Shown here piece by piece: positions 27,582-36,431 of a stretch of 64,000 bases of DNA. The notes beneath the pieces were generated by a model. That model was not told the origin of the DNA, did not search any database, and saw nothing but the letters and a program-made list of their open reading frames with translations. Source of the stretch: Helicobacter marmotae (GTDB lineage: Bacteria; Campylobacterota; Campylobacteria; Campylobacterales; Helicobacteraceae). Made by a program: the position numbers and the translations under genes. Where the stretch lies: the NCBI RefSeq assembly GCF_003364255.1, contig NZ_NXLR01000006.1:21003-85002 (forward strand), written 5' to 3'. The first letter of the stretch is position 1. Each line of letters opens with the position of its first letter.

Positions 27582-28664
27582 ATGAAATACCCCCTATCTT
27601 GCACCAATGACTTTGCAAGCGATCTTTTATTTTGGATTACAAGATTTGTGCGCTACAAGCTCACAACTCTAAGCAATCACCAAGTAAATGATAAAGAAAA
27701 GATACTGCAAGCCATTAATACCCTAAGCAACAATGAAATAGATTCCATAAATCAACTAGAGAGGCTCTGCAAAGATGCGAGAAAGGCAGGCTTAATAGGC
27801 ATAAATACCTACTCCACTCCGCTTATCAAGCTCTATCACTTCCTTATACAAAGTAAAATCCGCACTATGGAAGCCATTGATGAGGAGACATTGAGCGATT
27901 TTCTTAGTGTGGAGACAAGCACGCTCTCAAATGCAAGTAAAAGAAACTATCGTATCGCTCTTATCGCGCTTTTTGGCTATATTGATAAGCAAAATGAAAG
28001 TGAAGGCAAATCGCATGTGTATGATATTAACCTTAAAATTAGCGCATTGCAGGGTAAAAGCGGGCAGAAGCTCCCCGCATTTTTAGACCAAAATGAACTT
28101 GAAACTTTCCTGCATGCCATTGATACAACAGAGCTTAGCCCCAAAGTCGCTGCACGCAATAAGCTTATTATTAAGCTCATTGTTTATACAGGCATACGAG
28201 TAAGCGAGGCTATTCATCTTCGCTATAAAGATATATTACCCAACAAAGATTGCTATCTTTTGCAGATTCGAGGTAAGGGTAACAAACCGCGAGTCGTGAT
28301 GATACGTAAAAATCATATACAAAATCTCCTTGATGTATGGCTAGCCCAGCGCCTAAGCTTAGCCCCAAAGTATGATTTACTCTTCTGCAATGCAAAGGGA
28401 GAGGCACTCACACAAAGCTATATCTACAAAAATGTAGAAAATATCCTCCTTCAAGCAGGTATTCGTAAAGAAAAAAATGGTGCGCATATTTTGAGGCATT
28501 CTTTTGCCACTTTGCTCTATCAAAAAAAGCATGACTTAATTATGGTACAAGAAGCGTTAGGGCATTCAAACCTCAATACCAGTCGCATTTATACGCATTT
28601 TGATAAAGAGCGACTCCGTGAAGTCGTAAATGTTATGGATAATCTAGCAGAGGATAAAATATGA
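27582..28664 (+). CDS. xerH: Tyrosine recombinase XerH
   Basis: Resolves chromosome dimers at difH. The 360-residue length matches XerH, which is longer than XerC/XerD. An N-terminal SAM-like core-binding domain precedes the catalytic domain with Arg206 (YTGIRVSEAI), RGKGNKPR with the catalytic Lys, GAHILRHSFAT (His and Arg), LGHSNLNTSRIYTHF with the second His and Tyr337 as nucleophile. The ATG at 27582 has AAGGAG upstream; an upstream GTG-initiated extension overlaps leader DNA and is rejected. Its stop overlaps the next ATG (ATGA). Confidence 0.95.
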   Translation: MKYPLSCTNDFASDLLFWITRFVRYKLTTLSNHQVNDKEKILQAINTLSNNEIDSINQLERLCKDARKAGLIGINTYSTPLIKLYHFLIQSKIRTMEAIDEETLSDFLSVETSTLSNASKRNYRIALIALFGYIDKQNESEGKSHVYDINLKISALQGKSGQKLPAFLDQNELETFLHAIDTTELSPKVAARNKLIIKLIVYTGIRVSEAIHLRYKDILPNKDCYLLQIRGKGNKPRVVMIRKNHIQNLLDVWLAQRLSLAPKYDLLFCNAKGEALTQSYIYKNVENILLQAGIRKEKNGAHILRHSFATLLYQKKHDLIMVQEALGHSNLNTSRIYTHFDKERLREVVNVMDNLAEDKI

Positions 28665-29197
28665 GAAAATTACCCTATATGATACTAATCGCCCTACTCG
28701 CTGTTTGCCTCTGGTTTTATGATGTGCAACTCTATGGCGATGTCTTTCGCCTTATGCTTATCCCTCTTGGCTTGTATTGGCTTTTTACAAAGCAGCTGCT
28801 TTGCTTGAAATATTTTATTTGTGTGAGTGTGATTATCTTAGGCATAGCCTTTGGTTGTAAGCTGGCTTTTGTGTATATCGCAAGCCATTATGGCAGCCTA
28901 GAATGGGCGCAACATATCATAGAAATTGCTAAACGACCCATTAATGGTGAATTTAGAGGATTCCCTAGCGGACATAGCAGTGCAGCATTTGCTGCTTGTG
29001 CGCTTATGTGGCGCTTTTTAGGCAGGGAATGGGGCATATTTAGCTTAATTTTAGCCATTTTTGTAGGCTATTCACGCATTCTTAGCCAATGGCATACCCC
29101 AACGCAAGTAATTGCTGGGGCTATGCTCGGATTTGTGGGGAGTTTTATCGTTATGCTGATACTTGATTACATTGACAAAAGGTATAAAAAAGATTAG
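28661..29197 (+). CDS. PAP2-family membrane phosphatase
   Basis: A 178-residue integral membrane protein with the split PAP2 phosphatase motif: KRPINGEFRGFPSGHSSAAF (SGH with catalytic His) and YSRILSQWHTPTQVIAGAMLG (SR and H). Members dephosphorylate undecaprenyl pyrophosphate, phosphatidylglycerol phosphate or lipid A phosphates; substrate cannot be chosen from sequence. It overlaps xerH by 4 bases and is ended by a clear hairpin terminator. Confidence 0.88.
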   Translation: MRKLPYMILIALLAVCLWFYDVQLYGDVFRLMLIPLGLYWLFTKQLLCLKYFICVSVIILGIAFGCKLAFVYIASHYGSLEWAQHIIEIAKRPINGEFRGFPSGHSSAAFAACALMWRFLGREWGIFSLILAIFVGYSRILSQWHTPTQVIAGAMLGFVGSFIVMLILDYIDKRYKKD

Positions 29198-29205
29198 AAT
29201 CTGTG

Positions 29206-29235
29206 CCCTTAAAGATTATGCTTTAAGGGTGTTTT
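29206..29235 (+). terminator. Terminator after the PAP2 gene
   Basis: A 9-bp perfect stem CCCTTAAAG (29206-29214) with CTTTAAGGG (29221-29229), followed by TGTTTT. It separates the xerH-PAP2 unit from the tmRNA gene. Confidence 0.8.
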
Positions 29236-29307
29236 AAATGCTTTAGGGGCTTTTATTATGTGATGTGGCTTGAGTTAATGAAGCTGCTTTAATAAAGCTG
29301 AACTTGC

Positions 29308-29672
29308 GGGGCTGACTTGGCTTTCGACAGGAGTGAAGAGGCTTAAGTGCATGTGAGCTAGCAAGCTCTCAAACTGCTACTAAATTTAAACGCAAACAAT
29401 TCAAATTACGCTCCAGCTTACGCAAAAGTCGCGTAAGTTTATCGCTTTTTGGAGCCGGATATGGTATTTCCCTCTAGCAGAAAGCCTTATCTGTCATTCA
29501 CCGCTAGATGCTCTTTTGCCCAAGCCGAAGGCAAAAGAAAAGAATAGGCTGCTTGTGGGCATTATCTTGGGGTATTGGATAACCACAAAAAGACATCAAT
29601 ACCTACTAAACATGTAGATTCTTAAGAAGCTCTCATTTTTGGACTGGGGTTCAACTCCCCACAGCTCCACCA
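29308..29672 (+). ncRNA. ssrA: tmRNA (transfer-messenger RNA)
   Basis: Rescues stalled ribosomes by trans-translation. The 5' end GGGGCTG (29308-29314) pairs with CAGCTCC (29662-29668) as the tRNA-like acceptor stem, with GGGGTTCAACTCCCC as the T-arm and an encoded CCA at 29670-29672. The tag frame starts at 29392 with GCA and ends with TAA at 29434-29436, giving ANNSNYAPAYAKVA, a typical epsilonproteobacterial tag. Pseudoknot-forming G/C segments follow the tag. At 365 bases it is a one-piece tmRNA of usual size. Confidence 0.97.
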
Positions 29673-29717
29673 TTGCCTTATATTACTCTATTCTTTTTAT
29701 ATGCTTTTATTTACTAT

Positions 29718-29909
29718 TTAATGGATTTGTGCAGCCTTGCGGATTCTATATGCTTTTGAACGGCATGCATTTGAGCAAGTTTTGGCACTTTTGCTTCCTA
29801 TAAATGGCTTATGGCATACTTCACAATCTTTTTTTGCTTTATCTAAACTTCTCAAAAGTGAGACCACTTCACTATGTGAAAGTGCATGTTTGCAATAAGG
29901 ACATTCCAT
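29718..29909 (-). CDS. Small zinc-ribbon-like protein
   Basis: A 63-residue protein starting MECPYCKHAL, with Cys pairs CPYC, CEVC and CSNAC and a basic tail (RSKAYRIRKAAQ). The Cys spacing suggests one or two zinc sites and possible nucleic-acid binding. The ATG at 29909 follows AAAGGAGTGA; an in-frame start at 29933 is inferior. It is divergent from the TonB receptor gene and shares a strikingly symmetric promoter region with it. Function unknown. Confidence 0.78.
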   Translation of the reverse strand: MECPYCKHALSHSEVVSLLRSLDKAKKDCEVCHKPFIGSKSAKTCSNACRSKAYRIRKAAQIH

Positions 29910-29948
29910 ATTCACTCCTTTAAATAAATTCATTGATTTAAAAGCAAC

Positions 29949-30002
29949 ATTCTATCACATCTTAGAAAGTGTATTGCTACATTTTATAAAATGTGATAGA
30001 AT
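29949..30002. promoter_or_regulatory. Symmetric divergent promoter built on a 12-bp inverted repeat
   Basis: ATTCTATCACAT at 29949-29960 and ATGTGATAGAAT at 29991-30002 are perfect inverted copies 30 bases apart. Each arm provides a TGATAGAAT -10 box pointing outward, 40 bases from the start of the zinc-ribbon gene on the left and 41 from the TonB receptor on the right. The upstream promoter regions would overlap, so the two polymerases should compete or be co-regulated. Confidence 0.6.
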
Positions 30003-30042
30003 CTGCATTTTCTTTTAGACTAAATTCACATAAAGGTTTGTT

Positions 30043-32127
30043 ATGCAAAACACTCACACGCTCTTTACCCCACTCTATGCTTTTACGCTTAGCTCAATAC
30101 TTGCAAGCTCTCTTTTAGCCCAAGAGAAACACGATGAGAAGCGCAATGATGGGCACGATACAGCCAAACTCTCCCCGCTTATTTCCCTAGCCCACCCCAT
30201 AAGTAATGCCAATATCAGCATAATAGATGATACATTTATCGCTAATACTCAAGCCTATAATTTAAGTGAAATCTTTAATAAAAGTGCGGAGATTCAAGTT
30301 GGCGGGGGTGCACAAATCGCCCAAAAGCTCTATGTTAGGGGCTTTGAAGATAGAATGTTTAATGTGAGATTGGATGGCATTGCTCAAAATGGCAATCTCT
30401 TTCATCATCAGGGTAATTTAATACTTGATTCATTTCTTATCAAAAATATAGAGATACAAAAGGGCTTAGGGAGTGTAGAAAATGGCGCAGGGGCTATCGC
30501 TGGAGGTATTAACATCACCACAAAAAATGCCTTTGATATGCTGCAAAATGCTAACACTTATGGAGCACATTTAGCCCTAGGGGGGCAGAGCAATAGGGGT
30601 GTGGATACCTCACTTGCAGCCTATACTCTCCTTAGGGAAAATCTTGGCTTGCTCGCAGGATATAGCTTTGAAAATATTCCTTATTACAATGCAGGTAACG
30701 CAGAGAGAGTGCCCTCTTCAGAATCTAAAACACATAATGCCACCTTTAAGCTTACCTACCTCCCTGCACATAATCACAGCATAAATGTAAATTATCATTT
30801 TAACCATATTGATTCTATAGCACCATATGGGGCAAATGTCATTCTCTCCCCAAATCCCGCACTTTTTCAAAATACACTCAATGCCCATAATGCGAGTGTG
30901 CAATATGAATATATACAAAATGAACATTTTCAGCTCACTTGGAATAACTACTTCTCTCATAAATCCCTTAGCCTCTCACCTACAGATACGCTTACAGCCA
31001 TTAGCGATGAGGAGGGGGCTATGGATTTAAGCCTTCTAAATCTTGGAAGCGATTTAGGTTTTAGGCATTATTTTGGTGACTCACATCATTATTTCAAATA
31101 TGGCTTAAACTACCAACTTATGCACACCAAAGCTCATAATCTCACAGACCATAGCCTTGAGCATGGTAATCTCGGGCGTGAGCTGGGCTCAATTTATGGA
31201 GGATATATAGGGGCTAGCTTTAATGTGCTAGATTCTCTAAGTTTAGATATAGGCTCGCGTTATGATTACTTCGTGTATGTTGATAAATTTGATAGCACTC
31301 ATCACACACAAGGCTTTAGTCCCTATATCTCACTCCTTTATACGCCTAGTAATGACCTTAGCTTTAAATTTACTCATAATTACAATACACGTGGAGCCAT
31401 GCCTCTTGATGCCTCTTTGCTCTCTAATTCCCATGCTTATATTGCTACACTCAAAGCAGAGGGTATGTATAACACCGAGTTTAATGCAGATTATGATAAT
31501 GGCTTTTTTAGCGCGCATGCAAGCTTGTATTATCAACATCTCAAACATTTTATCAATAGCTACACAAATGACGCCACAGAGCATAACCATAGCATAACTG
31601 ATGGGCATGAGCATGAGGATATGTATAGGCAAAATATGCCTAGAGCTGTGCAGATTCTAGGATATGAGGCAAATATAGGCTTGGATTTTAGCTTTTTTGA
31701 TGTGCATATAGGCATTGCCCAAAGCCTCCCTAAATATGCTAACCACCTCATAACAGATACTTTTGAGCTTGGTGCAATCAGTGGGAGGAGCTATTATGCA
31801 AGCATAGGTATGCGCCCCTTTAATGCCCTGCCACAATTGCAGATTCTCTATATAGGTCGCTATGTGGAGGGTATAGACTATCAAGGCTACAATATGTACT
31901 ACAATGCTATAGAATCTGTTAATAAAAAGGGCTATGATATACACAATCTCTATTTGACTTATGACCTAAAATCTTTCCTTAGCTTCCGTTTAGCATTTTT
32001 AAATATCACTAATAGAACTTATGTTAATCCCTATAGCCCTGCAAAAGAGCTATTTTCAAGAGAAAGTGGAAGTGCGCTTTATGAGCCGGGCTTTAACACA
32101 AAGGCACAAATTGTATTTTTCTTTTAA
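30043..32127 (+). CDS. TonB-dependent outer membrane receptor with His-rich loop
   Basis: A 694-residue receptor. Signal peptide about 1-26 (SSILASSLLAQ), a His/Asp-rich N-terminal mature segment (EKHDEKRNDGHD), a plug domain (KLYVRGFEDRMFNVRLDGIAQ and NGAGAIAGGINITTKNA), then a 22-strand-type barrel ending in Phe (AQIVFFF). A barrel loop near residue 505-525 is His-rich (TEHNHSITDGHEHED). Such receptors import siderophores, haem or metals; the His-rich segments favour Ni, Zn or Cu, but that is inference. It is monocistronic; ppa has its own -10 box. Confidence 0.92.
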   Translation: MQNTHTLFTPLYAFTLSSILASSLLAQEKHDEKRNDGHDTAKLSPLISLAHPISNANISIIDDTFIANTQAYNLSEIFNKSAEIQVGGGAQIAQKLYVRGFEDRMFNVRLDGIAQNGNLFHHQGNLILDSFLIKNIEIQKGLGSVENGAGAIAGGINITTKNAFDMLQNANTYGAHLALGGQSNRGVDTSLAAYTLLRENLGLLAGYSFENIPYYNAGNAERVPSSESKTHNATFKLTYLPAHNHSINVNYHFNHIDSIAPYGANVILSPNPALFQNTLNAHNASVQYEYIQNEHFQLTWNNYFSHKSLSLSPTDTLTAISDEEGAMDLSLLNLGSDLGFRHYFGDSHHYFKYGLNYQLMHTKAHNLTDHSLEHGNLGRELGSIYGGYIGASFNVLDSLSLDIGSRYDYFVYVDKFDSTHHTQGFSPYISLLYTPSNDLSFKFTHNYNTRGAMPLDASLLSNSHAYIATLKAEGMYNTEFNADYDNGFFSAHASLYYQHLKHFINSYTNDATEHNHSITDGHEHEDMYRQNMPRAVQILGYEANIGLDFSFFDVHIGIAQSLPKYANHLITDTFELGAISGRSYYASIGMRPFNALPQLQILYIGRYVEGIDYQGYNMYYNAIESVNKKGYDIHNLYLTYDLKSFLSFRLAFLNITNRTYVNPYSPAKELFSRESGSALYEPGFNTKAQIVFFF

Positions 32128-32144
32128 GACAATAGGAATTTTGG

Positions 32145-32150
32145 TATAAT
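32145..32150 (+). promoter_or_regulatory. -10 box of the ppa promoter
   Basis: GGTATAATCG gives a perfect TATAAT, 67 bases before the ppa ATG and just after the TonB receptor stop. It supports separate transcription of ppa. Confidence 0.6.
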
Positions 32151-32216
32151 CGCCCCCTATACATAAAAGCAAAATGCAAACAAAGCAGATGTAAAGTAAA
32201 ATGTAAAGGAGCAGTA

Positions 32217-32738
32217 ATGAATCTAGCCAAAGTACCCGTAGGTGAAAATCCAAATAAAGTCAATGTCATTATTGAGATTCCATATGGTTCAAATATCAAA
32301 TACGAAGTTGATAAAGAAAGTGGCTTGGTTGTCGTAGATAGGGTGATGTATGGTGCTATGTTTTATCCCGCTAATTATGGCTTCGTGCCTAATACACTTG
32401 CAGATGATGGTGATCCTGTTGATGTGCTTGTGTTAAATCCCTATCCACTTCAAGCAGGAAGTATGATTACCTCTAGGCTCATTGGAGTATTAATTATGGA
32501 AGATGAAAGCGGAATGGATGAGAAGCTCCTTTCCTTGCCTATCTCTAAAATCGATCCCTCATTTGATAAGATTCAATCCTTAGAAGACTTGCCACAAATT
32601 ACACTTGATAGAATCAAAAATTTCTTTGAAACCTACAAGACTTTAGAGCCAAACAAATGGGTAAAAGTTAAAGAATATAAAGACAAGCAATGCGCCCAAG
32701 AAATTTTAGAAAAATCCATAAAAGCCTATAAACACTAA
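32217..32738 (+). CDS. ppa: Inorganic pyrophosphatase
   Basis: Hydrolyses pyrophosphate and pulls biosynthetic reactions forward. The 173-residue family I enzyme shows IEIPYGSNIKYEVDK, the MFYPANYGFVP segment and the metal-binding DDGDPVDVLVL with three Asp. WVKVKEYKD is the conserved C-terminal segment. AAAGGAGCAG precedes the ATG. Followed 34 bases later by a biotin carboxylase gene with its own ribosome site. Confidence 0.97.
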   Translation: MNLAKVPVGENPNKVNVIIEIPYGSNIKYEVDKESGLVVVDRVMYGAMFYPANYGFVPNTLADDGDPVDVLVLNPYPLQAGSMITSRLIGVLIMEDESGMDEKLLSLPISKIDPSFDKIQSLEDLPQITLDRIKNFFETYKTLEPNKWVKVKEYKDKQCAQEILEKSIKAYKH

Positions 32739-32772
32739 CCATAATTCCACAAAATTCCACAAAGGAGGCATT

Positions 32773-34197
32773 ATGTTTCATAAAATTCTGATTGCCAATC
32801 GTGGTGAAATTGCGGTGCGCATTATCCGTGCTTGCAGAGATTTGCATATTAAAAGCGTAGCAATATATGCAAGGGCTGATAGAGACTGCCTCCATGTCAA
32901 AATGGCTGATGAATCTTATGAAATCAGCGATGACCCCCTTAAAGGCTATCTTGATGCGGATTTGATTATCGAAACGGCTCTACATGCCCAAGTTGATGCT
33001 ATTCACCCCGGCTATGGGTTTTTGAGTGAAAATGCCACCTTTGCCAAAAAGGTAGAAGAAGCGGGCATTACATGGATAGGTCCAGATGCCCTAACCATTG
33101 CTAAAATGGGGGATAAAAATGCCGCTAGAGAAATTATGCAAAAAAATGGAATCCCCATAGTCCCGGGCACAAAACCGCTCAATGAATACTCTACTCGAGA
33201 AATAGCTAAATTTGCTCAAAAAATCGGCTATCCTATCATTCTCAAAGCAAGTAGTGGTGGCGGGGGAAGAGGCATACGCGTAGTAGAGAAAGAAGAGGAT
33301 TTGCTAGAATCTTTTAATGCCTGCAAACGCGAGGCAATGGCGTTTTTTAAAAATGATGATGTATTTATGGAAAAATATGTGCTTAATCCTAGACATATTG
33401 AATTTCAGATTCTTGCAGATAATTATGGAAATGTCATTCACCTCCTAGAGCGTGACTGCTCTATCCAAAGACGTCATCAAAAGCTTATAGAAATCGCCCC
33501 TAGCCCCTTAATTAGTGATGACTTACGTCGCAGAATGGGAGCTACTGCCGTAGCTGCAGCTAAAGCCGCAGGCTATACCAATGCCGGCACCGTTGAATTC
33601 TTGCTTGATGACAACAATAACTTTTATTTTATGGAAATGAATACACGCATACAAGTAGAGCATGGCGTTACAGAAGAGATTACAGGCTATGACCTCATAG
33701 GGAGGCAGATTCGTATAGCACAAGGGGAAATCCTAGATTTAACGCAACATGACATACACGCACAGGGCTTTGCCATTGAAGCGCGGATTAATGCTGAAGA
33801 TGTAGCAAATGACTTTGTGCCAAATCCGGGTAAAATTACCACTTATTACCCTGCACTTGGACCTTTTGTACGTGTAGATAGCTGCATTTATAAAGACTAT
33901 GTGATACCTCCATTTTATGATTCTATGGTAGCTAAGCTTATTGTTCGGGCTTCAAGTTACAATCTCGCTGTGAATAAACTCGCACGCGCATTAAGTGAAT
34001 TCACCATTAAAGGCGTGAAAACAACGATCCCTTTCCTTATAAATATTTGCAATGATAAGGACTTTAGAAGGGGGCATTTTGATACCTCTTATATAGAGAG
34101 TAAATTAGAGCAGCTTATGCCTACACCCCAATCTAAACCCGAAGATGATATTGTAAGTGTTATTGTAGCCGCCTTAAGTGCGCGTTATGGGGCATAA
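32773..34197 (+). CDS. Biotin carboxylase subunit (AccC/PycA type)
   Basis: ATP-dependent carboxylation of biotin on a carrier protein. The 474-residue protein has the full biotin carboxylase fold: KILIANRGEIAVRIIRACRD, IHPGYGFLSEN, the Gly-rich ATP loop KASSGGGGRGIR, ERDCSIQRRHQK, FMEMNTRIQVEHGVTE and PFYDSMVAKLI. The C-terminal extension beyond the usual 450 residues resembles the PycA subunit of two-subunit pyruvate carboxylase in Campylobacterota more than AccC, but both are possible. No carrier (BCCP) or carboxyltransferase gene is adjacent. AAAGGAGG precedes the ATG. Confidence 0.9.
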   Translation: MFHKILIANRGEIAVRIIRACRDLHIKSVAIYARADRDCLHVKMADESYEISDDPLKGYLDADLIIETALHAQVDAIHPGYGFLSENATFAKKVEEAGITWIGPDALTIAKMGDKNAAREIMQKNGIPIVPGTKPLNEYSTREIAKFAQKIGYPIILKASSGGGGRGIRVVEKEEDLLESFNACKREAMAFFKNDDVFMEKYVLNPRHIEFQILADNYGNVIHLLERDCSIQRRHQKLIEIAPSPLISDDLRRRMGATAVAAAKAAGYTNAGTVEFLLDDNNNFYFMEMNTRIQVEHGVTEEITGYDLIGRQIRIAQGEILDLTQHDIHAQGFAIEARINAEDVANDFVPNPGKITTYYPALGPFVRVDSCIYKDYVIPPFYDSMVAKLIVRASSYNLAVNKLARALSEFTIKGVKTTIPFLINICNDKDFRRGHFDTSYIESKLEQLMPTPQSKPEDDIVSVIVAALSARYGA

Positions 34198-34200
34198 AGT

Positions 34201-35622
34201 ATGAAAAATGTCTATCAAAGCACTACCTTTTTAGATAAAAGAGCAAGGGAAAAATACCATCTAAGTAGCGAAATCCTTATGGAAAATGCCGCCGCCTCTT
34301 TAGAGTATCTCATTAGTAGCCTCACACATAAAGGCAGTGTTGTTACCATTTTATGCGGAGGCGGCGATAATGGCGGTGATGGCTATAGCCTTGCTAGGCG
34401 ACTAAGCGGAGATTATCATGTGCGCGTTATGCAGCTTAAAGAGCCTAAAACCACCCTCTGTAAGCAAACTTATGAACAAGCCCGCGAATGTGATATTAAA
34501 TTTATTAAAAAAATTCTGCCCTGTGATGTAGTAGTAGATTGTGTGGTAGGCAGCGGCTTAAAAGGGCAACTAGAGAAGGCTTTGAGTGATACATTGGCTC
34601 TAGCTCAAAATGCAGCGCGTATTCACATTGCTTGTGATATTCCTAGTGGGCTTAGCGAGTATAATGAGGGCTTTGTGTTTAAGGCTCATCATACACTTTG
34701 TATGGGGGCTATTCAACTTGCATGTCTAAGCGATAGGGCAAAGGATTTTGTAGGCAAACTCCATGTAGGCAAACTTGGCTTAAGTCCAAAATGCTATGAA
34801 ATACATTCCAATATAAAAATGCTTGAAGATACAGACCTCTCTCTCCCCTTGCGTTTGAAGCAAAACACACATAAAGGCGATTATGGGCATTTAGCAATTT
34901 TTAGCGGTGAGAAATCTGGGGCAAGTATCATAAGCGCGCAGAGTGCCCTGCATTTTGGAGCTGGGCTAGTAAGTCTTATTACAAAAGAGCCCCTAAGCCA
35001 TATACCATTTGAGATTATGCAAGAGCATAATTTACCCCCAAAAAGCACTGCCATTGCCCTTGGAATGGGGCTAGGTGTGCAACAAGCTGCGCAAAGTTTA
35101 GAATCTTTATGTGAAAGCACTCTGCCTTGTGTGCTTGATGCTGATGTGTTTCATACCCCTGTGATAAAAACTTTCCTTGAGGAAAGCCTCAAACAACAAC
35201 GACTAGACTTCACAAGAGAAATTGTGCTAACCCCCCATCCTAAAGAATTTGCTTCATTACTTCAGCTCTGCGATTTGGGTGAATATTCTGCAAATAAACG
35301 CTTAGATTGTATGCTTGCATTTACGCAAAAATACCCCCACACGACACTTTTGCTTAAAGGAGCAAATGTATTTATAGCAAAGGGTGAGCGTGTATATATC
35401 AACCCTTTAGGGAATAATGCACTTGCAAAAGGTGGGAGTGGCGATGTGCTATCAGGTCTCATAGGCGCGCTTTTAGCACAAGGCTATGACGCCTTGTGCG
35501 CGGCTATACAAGGCTCACTTGCCCATACACTCGCGGGCAAAGTTGCACTCAAGTCTCGTGCCTCTTATGCGCTAACTCCCCTTACACTTATCAAATCGCT
35601 TCAAAACTTACATACTCTATAA
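34201..35622 (+). CDS. nnr: Bifunctional NAD(P)HX epimerase/dehydratase
   Basis: Repairs hydrated NAD(P)H. Residues about 1-205 are the YjeF_N epimerase domain (LMENAAASLEYL, CGGGDNGGDGYSLARRL, VVDCVVGSGLKGQL, CDIPSGL). Residues about 215-470 are the ADP/ATP-dependent dehydratase domain of ribokinase type (HKGDYGHLAIFSGEKSGA, LTPHPKEFA, GSGDVLSGLIGALLAQG). It starts 3 bases after the preceding stop, so the genes are coupled, and is followed by thiG after 9 bases. Confidence 0.95.
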   Translation: MKNVYQSTTFLDKRAREKYHLSSEILMENAAASLEYLISSLTHKGSVVTILCGGGDNGGDGYSLARRLSGDYHVRVMQLKEPKTTLCKQTYEQARECDIKFIKKILPCDVVVDCVVGSGLKGQLEKALSDTLALAQNAARIHIACDIPSGLSEYNEGFVFKAHHTLCMGAIQLACLSDRAKDFVGKLHVGKLGLSPKCYEIHSNIKMLEDTDLSLPLRLKQNTHKGDYGHLAIFSGEKSGASIISAQSALHFGAGLVSLITKEPLSHIPFEIMQEHNLPPKSTAIALGMGLGVQQAAQSLESLCESTLPCVLDADVFHTPVIKTFLEESLKQQRLDFTREIVLTPHPKEFASLLQLCDLGEYSANKRLDCMLAFTQKYPHTTLLLKGANVFIAKGERVYINPLGNNALAKGGSGDVLSGLIGALLAQGYDALCAAIQGSLAHTLAGKVALKSRASYALTPLTLIKSLQNLHTL

Positions 35623-35631
35623 GGAAATACA

Positions 35632-36414
35632 ATGAATGATATTTTACATATTGGCTCATATAGCTTTAACTCCCGTCTCATCGTAGGAAGCGGTAAATAC
35701 AAAGATTTTAGCGCCACCAAAGAAGCAACGCTCGCAAGCGGAGCGGAAATTATCACCGTTGCCATAAGGCGTGTGAATATTATGGATAATAAAAGTGAAA
35801 ATTTGCTTGAAGTCTTTAAAGATACTCACATTCAATTTCTGCCTAATTCTGCTGGTTGTGTGAATGCCAAAGAAGCTATCACGCTTTTTCGCTTAATGAG
35901 GGAAGCTACAAATATTAACTTCATTAAGCTTGAAATTATCGGTGATACGCAAAAAACGCTCTACCCTGACATTATAGAAACACTCAAAGCGACAGAAATA
36001 CTTGCCAAAGAGGGCTTTTGTGTCTTAAGCTATACCAATGATGACCCCATTATGGCAAAGCGACTAGAAGATGCGGGGGCAAGCGCGGTAATGCCCCTTG
36101 CAGCACCCATTGGAAGCGGACTTGGGATACAGAATCGCTATAATATTACCTTTATCAAAGAAGCCATTAAAGTACCCCTTATTGTTGATGCGGGAGTGGG
36201 CTGTGCAAGTGACGCAAGCATAGCTATGGAATTAGGGGCTGATGCGGTTTTAACAAACACTGCCATAGCCCTTGCCGATAACCCTACTCTTATGGCAGAA
36301 GCTATGAAATATGCGATAAAAGCTGGCAGACTTTGCTATCTCGCTGGGCGCATACCAGCCAAGCCCTATGCAAGTGCGAGCTCTCCTATTGAAGGCAAAG
36401 CCAAGCTTGTATAA
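35632..36414 (+). CDS. thiG: Thiazole synthase
   Basis: Forms the thiazole phosphate ring of thiamine from deoxyxylulose phosphate, dehydroglycine or glycine imine and ThiS thiocarboxylate. The 260-residue protein shows [43 protein letters not shown] (the Schiff-base Lys region), [15 protein letters not shown] and [23 protein letters not shown]. ThiS, ThiF and ThiH are not in the window. AAGGAAAT precedes the ATG. Confidence 0.96.
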   Translation: MNDILHIGSYSFNSRLIVGSGKYKDFSATKEATLASGAEIITVAIRRVNIMDNKSENLLEVFKDTHIQFLPNSAGCVNAKEAITLFRLMREATNINFIKLEIIGDTQKTLYPDIIETLKATEILAKEGFCVLSYTNDDPIMAKRLEDAGASAVMPLAAPIGSGLGIQNRYNITFIKEAIKVPLIVDAGVGCASDASIAMELGADAVLTNTAIALADNPTLMAEAMKYAIKAGRLCYLAGRIPAKPYASASSPIEGKAKLV

Positions 36415-36431
36415 GCAAGATTAGTTTAGCA

